A stretch of DNA of 24,722 nucleotides from MGBC120314 sp051877855 (lineage in GTDB: Bacteria; Bacillota; Clostridia; Lachnospirales; Lachnospiraceae), in NCBI GenBank assembly GCA_051877855.1, contig JBJEJH010000048.1, forward strand, positions 1-24,722, in the 5' to 3' direction. Positions 1-7,050 of the stretch are shown piece by piece (positions within the stretch are counted from its first letter, which is position 1; every line of letters starts with the position of its first letter). A program made the translations under genes and the position numbers. Below the pieces are notes generated by a model, which saw only the letters and a program-made list of their open reading frames with translations, did not search any database and was not told the DNA's origin.

Positions 1-45
1 GTCTGATTTTGTCTTGCTTGGTCAAAGAATAACACATCTGTCGGG
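1..45. repeat. 45-bp direct repeat, left copy
   Basis: These 45 bases recur exactly, in the same orientation, at 24491-24535. In the right copy the repeat lies between two Rpn-type gene fragments. Here it is followed by unrelated sequence with a small bulged hairpin (45-72). No integrase or transposase lies between the copies. It may be a leftover of a multicopy Rpn-gene flank or a substrate for homologous recombination. Confidence 0.9.
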
Positions 46-91
46 AAAAGGCAAGGAAAAACTGCCGTTTTCTCACTGCGTATGGATTTTC

Positions 92-122
92 TAAAAAAAT
101 AGGAGCACATTGCTGTGCCCCT
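92..122 (-). terminator. Rho-independent terminator after the DUF2589 gene
   Basis: On the minus strand a 9-bp stem, including one G-U pair, closes a GCAA (GNRA) tetraloop and is followed by a run of seven T after TA. It begins about 36 bases past the stop of the DUF2589 gene. The same hairpin design recurs at 6172-6197 with a paired base change. Confidence 0.85.
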
Positions 123-157
123 CACATAGTCTTTTGTATCACGTCTATCCTGCATGA

Positions 158-784
158 TTATTTCTTCGTCTTTTTAACATCGTCCTCATTTTCACTATTA
201 TTGATCTGTTCCCAAGGAGTGGTGGAGCTTGCAATTGCGAACTTTTCTAACACCTCTTTTAACCCTTCCGAAGTACCGTGATCCAATGCATGAACATCTA
301 CTTTATACTTTGGCTCATTATCCGTAGATTTTGTATTCCTTTCACGTTGGACAATCGAACCCTTTATTTTCACGTCTGCACTAAATGGGCCCCATCCAAC
401 CTTAGTCCCTCCATCTGATGTTTCCTCTTTATCGCCCGATTTTTCTGAACATTCTATTGATTTTACATCCATATCAAATGTAATATCCCTGTCGTCCATT
501 TTAAAGGCTGGTATATCTACTATAGAAAGCACAGGTATCTCCAAGTGAACCGTCTGGCTTCCTATATTTTCTCCATTTTCTCCAAGCATTCCTCTTTGAA
601 AAGAAAATGTAGTTGTTCGAACTTTGTTATTTTCATCCGGGATTTCTTCAAAACCAGCTTTCTCAAGAAATTCTGCTGTAGATGCCGCAAGCATCGACTG
701 TGCCTTGCATGCCGCAGTAAGCGGACCCTCAATCAAATTATGCATATCCAATCCCTTGAACAGTTCTTCTTTTAAATCAGACAT
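158..784 (-). CDS. DUF2589 family protein
   Basis: A 208-residue protein of unknown function. The N-terminal stretch reading LIEGPLTAACKAQSMLA followed by a FLEKAGF segment is characteristic of DUF2589, and the middle looks beta-rich (SQTVHLEIPVLSIVDIPAF). It has no signal peptide or membrane segment, so it is probably cytosolic. The start at 784 is preferred over an in-frame ATG 13 codons upstream because a strong AGGGGG ribosome site lies six bases before it. The tail is lysine- and acid-rich. It lies 80 bases after the PIN-like gene on the same strand, and I see no clear promoter in that gap, so it may be co-transcribed with the ImmA/IrrE-PIN pair. Whether it belongs to that module functionally is unknown. 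Confidence 0.75.
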   Translation of the reverse strand: MSDLKEELFKGLDMHNLIEGPLTAACKAQSMLAASTAEFLEKAGFEEIPDENNKVRTTTFSFQRGMLGENGENIGSQTVHLEIPVLSIVDIPAFKMDDRDITFDMDVKSIECSEKSGDKEETSDGGTKVGWGPFSADVKIKGSIVQRERNTKSTDNEPKYKVDVHALDHGTSEGLKEVLEKFAIASSTTPWEQINNSENEDDVKKTKK

Positions 785-864
785 AAGATACCCCCTTTTC
801 TTCACTTTCATTGATTCTCTCATTGATATGTTCTAATCACAGCCACATTTTCAGATAACGTAAC

Positions 865-1476
865 TTATTTTACATACTTCTCCCTAATTCGCTCGTATTT
901 CTCTTTATCTGTATCATAATCTGTATTCTTGTACTGTTTAACTATATTCTTGATTCTTCCCCATTTTAACGCGGTTGAAATATTCTGAACAATATAAATT
1001 AAGGTATCTTCTACATTCATCACCTTAATATGATGTTTCCTACTATTCAAACGATTTTCCACAAAATTCCTTGCACCACCATCATTAGACATGAATAAGT
1101 CATATCCCATTAATCGCGCCATAGAAACCGAATGAATTTCTCCCAGATTCTCCTTTTCATGATGATATTTCCTGATATTATGCTTAACATCCAACGCTTT
1201 TCCATTCATTGTTACATAGGCAAATCGAACCAAACGCTCATATTCTTTCTCCCTCTCAGGTGTATCAAGGAAATCATTATAATACAATATTTCAATATGT
1301 CCCTCATCCACCAACTTTTTAACAAACGATTCCTTGTGTAGCTCCTCCTCGTAGACAAATTGGTGCATCACAGGAGTCACATCTAATTCCTTAATGATTT
1401 CAAGAAAGACATCCCTTTCAGTACATTGCAAGGTTATAAATTTAAAATAGTCTGTATCTACAACAACCCTTCTCAT
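865..1476 (-). CDS. PIN-like nuclease, putative toxin
   Basis: A 203-residue protein with a PIN-like fold signature. The N-terminal strand VVVDTDYF supplies acidic residues at about 7-9, GEIHS gives Glu113, and LFMSNDGGARNFV gives Asp132, which is the spacing expected of a metal-dependent ribonuclease site. The last 35 residues are Lys/Arg/Tyr-rich and could bind RNA. The gene starts 18 bases after the ImmA/IrrE stop with a GGAG site, so the two are very likely co-translated from one message. PIN-like proteins paired with COG2856 (ImmA/IrrE) proteins have been predicted as toxin-antitoxin modules. Toxicity here is inferred from family and context, and a domesticated RNase is possible. Confidence 0.7.
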   Translation of the reverse strand: MRRVVVDTDYFKFITLQCTERDVFLEIIKELDVTPVMHQFVYEEELHKESFVKKLVDEGHIEILYYNDFLDTPEREKEYERLVRFAYVTMNGKALDVKHNIRKYHHEKENLGEIHSVSMARLMGYDLFMSNDGGARNFVENRLNSRKHHIKVMNVEDTLIYIVQNISTALKWGRIKNIVKQYKNTDYDTDKEKYERIREKYVK

Positions 1477-1494
1477 TCGCTCTTCTCCATCAAA

Positions 1495-2304
1495 CTATTT
1501 AATAGCTATTACAGATTCGATATCCTGCATTGCAGGTTCTGTTTTAATATCAAATTCTTTACGAATTTCTTCAATCTTATTTTTTGTAAATAATCCCCGT
1601 TCTTCAATCTCGATAAGATTCTGCTGTAGATTTGCAATACCCTTGTTATTTGTTTTGATCCCGAGTCTGGTATACTGTCCTGCTGCAATAATATCCGATA
1701 CATATTGGGATCCCTTGTAAGACAGCAACTTTTGTTTACTTTCCTCAGAGAATATTTCCACCTCATTAAGTCGAATCACCGTTGCCTTATATGGCGTAAA
1801 GAAACAGTCCATAAGATATACCACAACTTTCATTGCATCTCGGGTCTTGATGAGATGATCTTCGCATTGTAGCTCTTGTAATTTCTTCTCTGCCAATTTC
1901 CAGAATTCCTCCTGTGGCATCAATAACTCTGCTGCGAAACGATCAATCGCCTCTTCACTATCAAACTCCTCGCCCGGGAGTTTTGCCTTCAATCGGCTAT
2001 CCACTTTCCAGATATGCCCTAATTCATGTGCCACCGAGAATGCCTGTCTTTCTCGGGTATTCGCTGTATTGATGAAAACTAATTGTTCCTTCTCTCCCTT
2101 AATTGTACGTTCAACATGACATCCATCACAGCCGTCTTCCACCGCCTCTGACTCGATCGGATAATAAACCACGGTACAATGTGGCATTCCCTGAAGTATG
2201 TTAAATACTTCATCACGCACGATATCCACTGTTATACCATTTTCTTTCTTTAGTTCTTGAATTAGATTTCGAATCTCCGCTATAACCTTTTTACTTAACG
2301 CCAT
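1495..2304 (-). CDS. ImmA/IrrE family metallo-endopeptidase
   Basis: A 269-residue cytosolic zinc peptidase of the COG2856 (ImmA/IrrE) family. Its HELGH motif is at residues 93-97, within FSVAHELGHIWKV. The expected third ligand is Glu118 in EEAIDRFAAELLMP. Members cleave XRE-type repressors on a stress signal (ImmA on ImmR, IrrE on DdrO) or act as antitoxin partners. There is no fused HTH; the separate XRE gene lies just upstream and the PIN-like gene just downstream, so the XRE protein is the obvious substrate candidate. A CxxC pair (59-62) before the active site could bind metal or sense redox state, which is inference. The AGGAG ribosome site directly follows the T-tract of a strong terminator, so expression may depend on read-through. 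Confidence 0.9.
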   Translation of the reverse strand: MALSKKVIAEIRNLIQELKKENGITVDIVRDEVFNILQGMPHCTVVYYPIESEAVEDGCDGCHVERTIKGEKEQLVFINTANTRERQAFSVAHELGHIWKVDSRLKAKLPGEEFDSEEAIDRFAAELLMPQEEFWKLAEKKLQELQCEDHLIKTRDAMKVVVYLMDCFFTPYKATVIRLNEVEIFSEESKQKLLSYKGSQYVSDIIAAGQYTRLGIKTNNKGIANLQQNLIEIEERGLFTKNKIEEIRKEFDIKTEPAMQDIESVIAIK

Positions 2305-2314
2305 AATAACTCCT

Positions 2315-2346
2315 AAAAAAGCCTGAGAAACCTATGTTCCTCAGGC
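2315..2346 (-). terminator. Terminator between the XRE and ImmA/IrrE genes
   Basis: On the minus strand an 11-bp stem with one G-T wobble encloses an ATAG loop and is followed directly by TTTTTT. It starts eight bases after the XRE stop codon, and the AGGAG site of the ImmA/IrrE gene begins right after the T-tract. On the plus strand no T-tract follows, so it is one-directional. It should limit or gate expression of the downstream protease and nuclease. Confidence 0.9.
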
Positions 2347-2353
2347 ATAATAT

Positions 2354-2683
2354 TTACAATGCTTCTCTAATATCACACACCATGTCAAATAAATCAAAAA
2401 TCTTATCTTGATTCTCGTCTTCTTTAAAGGTGTGATTGTAATGTACACACCCTGCCAGCTGGTATTCTTTATCACTCTTTCTTGTCAGCAATTCATCAAC
2501 CGTTACACAGAAATAATCTGCTATATCCTTTATATCATCCATATCGGAATATAATCTGCCTTCGCATAACTTCTCTACATCTGCATATGAATATCCAAGT
2601 CTTTCTGCAAAATCATCGACTTTGTTCGCAGTATTCTTCAACAATACCTTTACGTTACTGCCCAGAATTCTTGCTTCTCTCAT
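2354..2683 (-). CDS. XRE-type helix-turn-helix regulator
   Basis: A 109-residue protein. Its first 65 or so residues fit a Cro/C1-type HTH: VDDFAERLGYSYADVEKLCEG forms the HTH, followed by the typical helix IKDIADYFCVTVDELL. The C-terminal 40 residues are acidic and unassigned. The start at 2683 is chosen because GGAGG lies five bases before it; an upstream in-frame TTG overlaps that ribosome site. A consensus promoter precedes it and a strong terminator follows it, so it can be made alone while ImmA/IrrE and PIN stay low. It is probably the module's DNA-binding repressor or antitoxin and the likely target of the adjacent peptidase. No operator palindrome is obvious in its promoter. Confidence 0.8.
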   Translation of the reverse strand: MREARILGSNVKVLLKNTANKVDDFAERLGYSYADVEKLCEGRLYSDMDDIKDIADYFCVTVDELLTRKSDKEYQLAGCVHYNHTFKEDENQDKIFDLFDMVCDIREAL

Positions 2684-2722
2684 ATTAACCTCCAATCAAA
2701 TAACCGTTAGAAACGCCTACTT

Positions 2723-2751
2723 ATTATATCACACTGTTTATTCTGTTTCAA
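2723..2751 (-). promoter_or_regulatory. Sigma-A promoter of the XRE gene
   Basis: TTGAAA (2746-2751) and TATAAT (2723-2728) are separated by exactly 17 bases on the minus strand, about 40 bases upstream of the chosen XRE start. Near-perfect consensus makes this the main promoter of the cassette. Confidence 0.85.
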
Positions 2752-2827
2752 GTGAATGATTTTATGCAACAGCAATAGGAAATATGAGACTCGGCAATCC
2801 GGCAGATTCACCTAATGCTATGGCAAC

Positions 2828-4081
2828 TCACCCCTGCTCTCCAAGAATTTGCTTAACCTTTTCCTCTGTAATGTTAAGTTTCCCCGCGATTTCACCAATA
2901 CTCCTGCCTTGTCGGTAGTATTGGAATACATCCAGTTTCGTTTTAATATCGGTTAATTCCTCCATGAGTGTCTTTTGGGTTTCCTCGAATGTCTTTCGAT
3001 CCTCCTCGAATGCTCTTCGGTCTTCCTCGAATGCTCTTCGGTCTTCCTCGAATGTCTTTCGATCTTCCTCGAATGTCTTTCGGTCTTCCTCGAATGTCTT
3101 TCGGTCTTCCTCAAGCACCTTTCGATTTTCCTCCAGTACCCTTCGATTTTCCTCGAATGTCTTTCGGTCTTCCTCAAGCACCCTTCGATCCTCCTCCAGT
3201 ACCTTTCGTTCTTCTGCGTTCTTCTTTTGCCCTGCCTGCACATCCCAGGCTTCCATATTTTCAAATAAATATCCCATCTGTCGGTTTACCACCTTTCTGA
3301 CGCATTCTTCTTTCTCTTCATTCGCTACATTCATTCGTTCACATAACGAACGCATAACCGAAGCAATAATATCAATAATTTCTTTCGGAGATTCTTTGAT
3401 AATGTCATCTAATTGTTTCGCCGGAATTTTTAGAAATTCTCTGAGATCTTCTTCTGTCTGTATCCTGTTGAAAAGCATTATCAACGACATTTCATCTTTT
3501 TTCTCTAATAATTCGTCATTCGTATAGTCATGGTTTCGCACCACTATGTATTCATAATTGGGTATGTATTTTTCAAAAACATCGTTTAATACGATACGAT
3601 CTTTCAGATGTCGATCTGCAGTCCACGGGTCTTTTCCCTCATAATATACAATTGGCAATATAGGTGGATATTTAAAACTCTTATTGTCCGTAATTCCTAC
3701 CCTTTCCCAATCTCTTCTCAGCTTTTTCTCATACTCAGCCCATATACAGGTCATATATTTGAGAAGTTGTATAGACACATTATAGTCCACCCGACTTTTA
3801 TGGTCAATTAAGGAGATGACATAGACATCCATCTCTTCACCCTCCGGCCGGATACGCACCCGCTTGACAGTATCGGCATCGTATTCCACACCAAAATATG
3901 ATATAAATCGTTCGCTTACATCCTCAATATCTCTGTCGGTAATATCCTCAAATCCCTGGACATTTACATAATCCCTTAAGAATTGTGCGCATAACTTAGA
4001 ATTACCTAAGACTGTTTTGGCTTTCACATCATGAATGTGCTGATTCGGCTTCATCGTTAATTGTTCTTGTTGTTCTCTCAT
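2828..4081 (-). CDS. Rpn-family PD-(D/E)XK nuclease (YhgA-like) with long coiled coil
   Basis: A 417-residue protein of the recombination-promoting nuclease (Rpn/YhgA-like, formerly 'putative transposase') group. The N-terminal half holds the family landmarks: a conserved start (KPNQHIHDVKAKTVLGN), EEMDVYVISLIDHKSRVD with Asp and D-x-K as the presumed PD-(D/E)XK residues, the IQLLKYM helix, and PPILPIVYYEGKDPW. A coil of twelve heptads (EEDRKTF type) follows. The C-terminus carries a short HTH-like segment (SIGEIAGKLNITEEKVKQIL). These are Mg-dependent DNA endonucleases that raise recA-independent recombination in E. coli. The start at 4081 fits the AGGAG site; two upstream in-frame ATGs lack proper spacing. 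The coil is encoded by a 21-bp minisatellite, so its length probably varies between strains. Confidence 0.85.
   Translation of the reverse strand: MREQQEQLTMKPNQHIHDVKAKTVLGNSKLCAQFLRDYVNVQGFEDITDRDIEDVSERFISYFGVEYDADTVKRVRIRPEGEEMDVYVISLIDHKSRVDYNVSIQLLKYMTCIWAEYEKKLRRDWERVGITDNKSFKYPPILPIVYYEGKDPWTADRHLKDRIVLNDVFEKYIPNYEYIVVRNHDYTNDELLEKKDEMSLIMLFNRIQTEEDLREFLKIPAKQLDDIIKESPKEIIDIIASVMRSLCERMNVANEEKEECVRKVVNRQMGYLFENMEAWDVQAGQKKNAEERKVLEEDRRVLEEDRKTFEENRRVLEENRKVLEEDRKTFEEDRKTFEEDRKTFEEDRRAFEEDRRAFEEDRKTFEETQKTLMEELTDIKTKLDVFQYYRQGRSIGEIAGKLNITEEKVKQILGEQG
2963..3214 (-). repeat. 21-bp minisatellite encoding twelve heptads
   Basis: Twelve consecutive 21-bp units encode heptads such as EDRKTFE, EDRRAFE and ENRKVLE. 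Several neighbouring units are almost identical at DNA level, which suggests recent slippage or unequal crossover. Changes in unit number keep the frame. Confidence 0.9.
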
Positions 4082-4126
4082 ATTCATTCTCCTCTCTCCA
4101 CGGACTGACAAGTCCTTAAATGGCAC

Positions 4127-4257
4127 TATTTGACAGGAACAATGAACGTAAGATCTGAGATCACATCAGCCAGTCATGGTTTCTGCCAACATATTTTAAT
4201 AAATTTACGTGAATTGTTGGCGAACCGCCAAGACTTTGATCTGCATAGAAAGCAGAT
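4127..4257. other. Intergenic stretch with short hairpins
   Basis: The 329-base gap between the Rpn and adenosine deaminase genes has no convincing coding sequence. It holds two perfect hairpins, TTGGCG/CGCCAA with a 3-base loop (4217-4231) and ATCTGC/GCAGAT with a 7-base loop (4239-4257), then the large hairpin at 4271-4342. A structured 5' leader of the Rpn mRNA or a small RNA is possible. I see no strong promoter here. Confidence 0.4.
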
Positions 4258-4265
4258 GATATCCA

Positions 4266-4342
4266 CTAAAAATCCGCAGGAACTTACTGAATCAGCGTCG
4301 ATTATGAATGAATCGAGATGTACCGATTAGTTCCTACGGATT
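4266..4342 (-). terminator. Large two-part hairpin, probable terminator of the deaminase gene
   Basis: AATCCGCAGGAACT (4271-4284) pairs with 4329-4342 with one mismatch. Inside it AATC/GATT and TCGATT/AATCGA add inner stems. On the minus strand the 3' arm runs into TTTTT, and the element starts about 70 bases past the deaminase stop. Its size is unusual for a simple terminator, so a small palindromic repeat element is an alternative. Confidence 0.55.
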
Positions 4343-4410
4343 AATGATACGATACAATTAGTTATTTGTCAATCTCTTGTTGACCTGAAGTTTTACGGGA
4401 ATCTGTGATT

Positions 4411-6150
4411 CTATTCCGACGGTGTAATCCTTTGAATTACATCTCCAACATAACCATCCCAGTCCTTCTTAAATGCTTCATAGGCTGCTTTCAGGATTTC
4501 CTGCTCCGTACGTTTGCGGTCTAGTCCCGGATCAGCTTTGGTATCCACCGTATAATCATAATTACGATAATAGTAGGCAATGAGAATCATTCCTTTAAGG
4601 ACTGCAAGGGGTAGATCCAGTGCCACAAATACTTCCCAAAAATCATAAGATAGTCCCGGATTTCCTAAAAGTTGCGGATCATCATTGGCTATGACGCACA
4701 AGATTCCGCGCTTTAACAGTTCCAATAATGAATGATTTCGAATGTCTTTATGATAACGTAATATTTGATTACTGATGGGACAGATTTCTAAGACCGGTTC
4801 CACAAGTCCTGCTTTCTGATTAGCAATCTGATCCAGTAATGCCGGATTCTTAACCAGTGATATCCCGTGCCCAATTCGGTGACGGCAAATGGCCGCAGCG
4901 GCTACCATATTATTATTCTCCGGCCAATCACTTTCTCCGTCATGAAGAAAGAAATTGATTCTCTCTACTCTTGGCAATCCTTCCGGTTCCCCATATCCAC
5001 TTCCTACCTGCCGATATATAATTTCCTGCGCATAGGCATCCGTTGTTTCCCCGCGATCCTCCTCACTGACAAAGTCGAATCCAATCAGAAAGTCCCGGTA
5101 TCCACTGGAACTTTCATCACTATTGTATTTTTCCATAAGACGGATGGCTGCATCCACCTTCTTGGAAAGTTTCAAAAGATCCTCACCCCGAGGTTTTAGA
5201 TCACGTCTCGCATTCAGTATGACCTTGACACTGATTCCCTCAACAGCCTCCATGGCTTCATGCATGGTTTTGAGAAATTCATCATCCGGCGCATCCGGAT
5301 TCACCTCCGATAACATTTCATAGAAGTAAATAGCTCTCTCTGAGCTGAATTCGGAATGACGAACCATTTCATGTACTAATCTTTTGTTAAATGTTTCGAA
5401 TCCGCTGCGAACTTCCACATATGGTATCTTATCTTCAAGGCACTCTTTAAAAAAGTGTATATGATATTCTTTATAGAATTCTTTATTGCAAAAAAGACCA
5501 CTTGTACGAAGAAATATCTGATTGAAGAAATCCCATGCATAAGGAATCTCCTCTGCATACTCTCCGTTAAATGCAAATAATTCCCTTACTTTATCCATTC
5601 CCTCCGTGGTAAGGATATACTCTGTAAATGAGCTGCAGAACTCTTTCAGTTCCCCCAGTTGTTCCCCGTACAGCAGCATACCAAGAATATATGGGGCTGG
5701 CAGCCCCTCATCCTTCGAAATAATGTAGATATGATTGTTATCATCACTTTTATGTCCCTGATTCCAATCAGAAATTAAGCGAATCAATCCATTCAGGGAA
5801 AGTCCTGCACAACTATGTACATGTAACAAGCCTCCTTTGGGCATTGGTGCAAACACCTTGGTATACAGATTACTCTCTTTTATTCGCTTCTTCTGTGAAT
5901 AAAATGGCTCTGCAGGCGGAAATGCCTTATGTTCCCCATCCTTCTTCATGAAATCCTTAACGTATTTGCTTCGTTCATTTTTCATATAATCTTCCAATGA
6001 CTTCTCATCCGACGTCAAATCACGAATTCCGACGACACCTGCGCTCTCAAACTTCTTATAAAATTTTTCAAATTCTTCTGTTTTATAGGAATCTCTGAAA
6101 GTTTTGTAAGAAGTCCTATCATCCTGGCGTATATTGTTCATATTATTCAA
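4411..6150 (-). CDS. Adenosine deaminase, ADGF/CECR1-like
   Basis: A 579-residue amidohydrolase-superfamily protein predicted to deaminate adenosine (or a related purine) to inosine. The zinc-site signature is complete: MPKGGLLHVH (His110 and His112), HDGE (403-406), RIGHG (425-429), EICPISN (455-461) and NDDP (489-492). MPKGxLLHVH and the length of nearly 580 aa fit the ADGF/CECR1 branch better than the usual 340-aa bacterial Add. An N-terminal extension of about 95 residues precedes the barrel. There is no signal peptide, so it is cytosolic unlike animal ADGFs. A weak AAGG site precedes the start, and a strong hairpin separates it from the upstream 207-aa gene. The exact substrate cannot be read from sequence. 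Confidence 0.88.
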   Translation of the reverse strand: MNNMNNIRQDDRTSYKTFRDSYKTEEFEKFYKKFESAGVVGIRDLTSDEKSLEDYMKNERSKYVKDFMKKDGEHKAFPPAEPFYSQKKRIKESNLYTKVFAPMPKGGLLHVHSCAGLSLNGLIRLISDWNQGHKSDDNNHIYIISKDEGLPAPYILGMLLYGEQLGELKEFCSSFTEYILTTEGMDKVRELFAFNGEYAEEIPYAWDFFNQIFLRTSGLFCNKEFYKEYHIHFFKECLEDKIPYVEVRSGFETFNKRLVHEMVRHSEFSSERAIYFYEMLSEVNPDAPDDEFLKTMHEAMEAVEGISVKVILNARRDLKPRGEDLLKLSKKVDAAIRLMEKYNSDESSSGYRDFLIGFDFVSEEDRGETTDAYAQEIIYRQVGSGYGEPEGLPRVERINFFLHDGESDWPENNNMVAAAAICRHRIGHGISLVKNPALLDQIANQKAGLVEPVLEICPISNQILRYHKDIRNHSLLELLKRGILCVIANDDPQLLGNPGLSYDFWEVFVALDLPLAVLKGMILIAYYYRNYDYTVDTKADPGLDRKRTEQEILKAAYEAFKKDWDGYVGDVIQRITPSE

Positions 6151-6171
6151 CCTTCTTTCTTATAGATGCCG

Positions 6172-6197
6172 GGAGGAGCGCATTACTGCGCCCCTCC
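6172..6197 (-). terminator. Hairpin between the 207-aa gene and the deaminase gene
   Basis: An 11-bp stem on the minus strand, including one G-U pair, closes a GTAA (GNRA) loop 34 bases after the stop of the 207-aa gene. No T-tract follows, so it may be a processing or mRNA-stability element rather than a full terminator. It closely resembles the hairpin at 101-122, with A-T changed to G-C in the stem and the tetraloop class kept. Confidence 0.6.
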
Positions 6198-6230
6198 GCA
6201 TACACTCCCCCATATACACATCCTGTGTAA

Positions 6231-6854
6231 TTAATTCACCGGAATGAACATACCCTTTGTGTCATCATAAGCAATTGTCTTACTTACTTCCGTGCCTGTG
6301 TATGTTACGTCAATCGAATTACTGAATTCCCTTGTAATAACCATTCCATTGTTAACATTAACCGCAAGAAATACACGAACTCTCTCGATTGGCGAGAAGC
6401 TTGCTGTGTGATTGAAAGGAAGGGTGACGGCATTGATCGGTCTTCCTTCTTCCTGGGTCCCATTCACATCGACTTTCTGCGCAAGACCGAAAGTAAGCAC
6501 ATCATACTGATCCATCTGATTGGATACGCCATATTCGTTCTTTCCCACGCCGCCTGATGTTCTGGCATTGTCAAATGTGCCTGCTTTAAAGTCATACACT
6601 AATTCTGCAATAGCATCCACATCGGATAACTTCTCGATGGTAGCCCCATTCATAGCTTCTTCTCTTGAGGCGTATAACATATACTCCTCGGACCACTTAA
6701 TCGTGTTATTCATAAATGGTAAGGTGGATACCCAGCATACACTGGATCCCTTGCTTCCCGATACTTCCTTGGTGACGATCAGTCTCTCACCTGCTGCATA
6801 AATTGCCTTTAATGCTTCCTCTGAAAACTTAATACTTAATTCATAATTACTCAT
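6231..6854 (-). CDS. Unrecognised 207-aa protein behind an SOS-type promoter
   Basis: I do not recognise this family. The protein is soluble-looking, has no signal peptide or membrane helix, and is rich in beta-prone stretches with many Asn, Thr, Val and aromatic residues (SSVCWVSTLPFMNNTIKW, VRVFLAVNVNNGMVITREF). It has a single Cys, so it is not a metal-finger protein. AAGGAG eight bases upstream supports the start. About 235 bases upstream is a consensus promoter with a perfect LexA box, and the leader has a hairpin and a possible 24-codon ORF overlapping the start. SOS control would suit a DNA-damage-induced effector such as a toxin, bacteriocin-like or phage-derived protein, but nothing in the sequence proves one. 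Confidence 0.75.
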   Translation of the reverse strand: MSNYELSIKFSEEALKAIYAAGERLIVTKEVSGSKGSSVCWVSTLPFMNNTIKWSEEYMLYASREEAMNGATIEKLSDVDAIAELVYDFKAGTFDNARTSGGVGKNEYGVSNQMDQYDVLTFGLAQKVDVNGTQEEGRPINAVTLPFNHTASFSPIERVRVFLAVNVNNGMVITREFSNSIDVTYTGTEVSKTIAYDDTKGMFIPVN

Positions 6855-6925
6855 AATAATTTCTCCTTCTTAATATTATATTTTTGAATTGTGGGACAAA
6901 TTGATTGTCCATTGCTGTTTGCCAT
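6851..6925 (-). CDS. Possible 24-aa leader peptide overlapping the 207-aa gene
   Basis: A short ORF (start MANSNGQSICP, Lys-rich end) with AGGG five bases before its ATG. Its stop overlaps the next start as ATGA, a layout typical of translational coupling. The downstream gene's ribosome site lies inside this ORF. It could be chance: there is no homology to support it. Confidence 0.25.
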   Translation of the reverse strand: MANSNGQSICPTIQKYNIKKEKLL

Positions 6926-6946
6926 AATATCCCTATTGCCTTCCAT

Positions 6947-6995
6947 AAAATAACAAAGGCGGATGTAAAGAATAATAAAACTCTTCACTTCCGCC
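6947..6995 (-). promoter_or_regulatory. Attenuator-like hairpin in the leader of the 207-aa gene
   Basis: A 14-bp stem with two mismatches (GGCGGA...TCCGCC ends, 10-base loop, 6958-6995) is followed on the minus strand by TTTGTTATTTT. It lies about 85 bases after the predicted transcription start and about 100 before the 207-aa gene, so it could terminate or slow transcription in the leader. Confidence 0.5.
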
Positions 6996-7050
6996 TTTAG
7001 GTGTCTTACAGACCCATTGCTGGATAGCATAACTATGAATATTATAAAAC

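Noticed and set aside
2963..3214. CRISPR-like regular repeats
   Set aside because: Units are contiguous 21-mers without spacers and keep a coding frame; no cas genes are present.
2964..3527. Long plus-strand frames opposite the Rpn heptad region
   Set aside because: Their Ser/Phe- or Leu-rich repeats are the reverse of the heptad minisatellite. They have no ribosome site, and the minus frame has clear family motifs.
4130..4330. 66-aa plus-strand frame in the Rpn-deaminase gap
   Set aside because: It overlaps several hairpins, has no ribosome site and shows no protein-like pattern; the RNA or DNA structure explains the region better.
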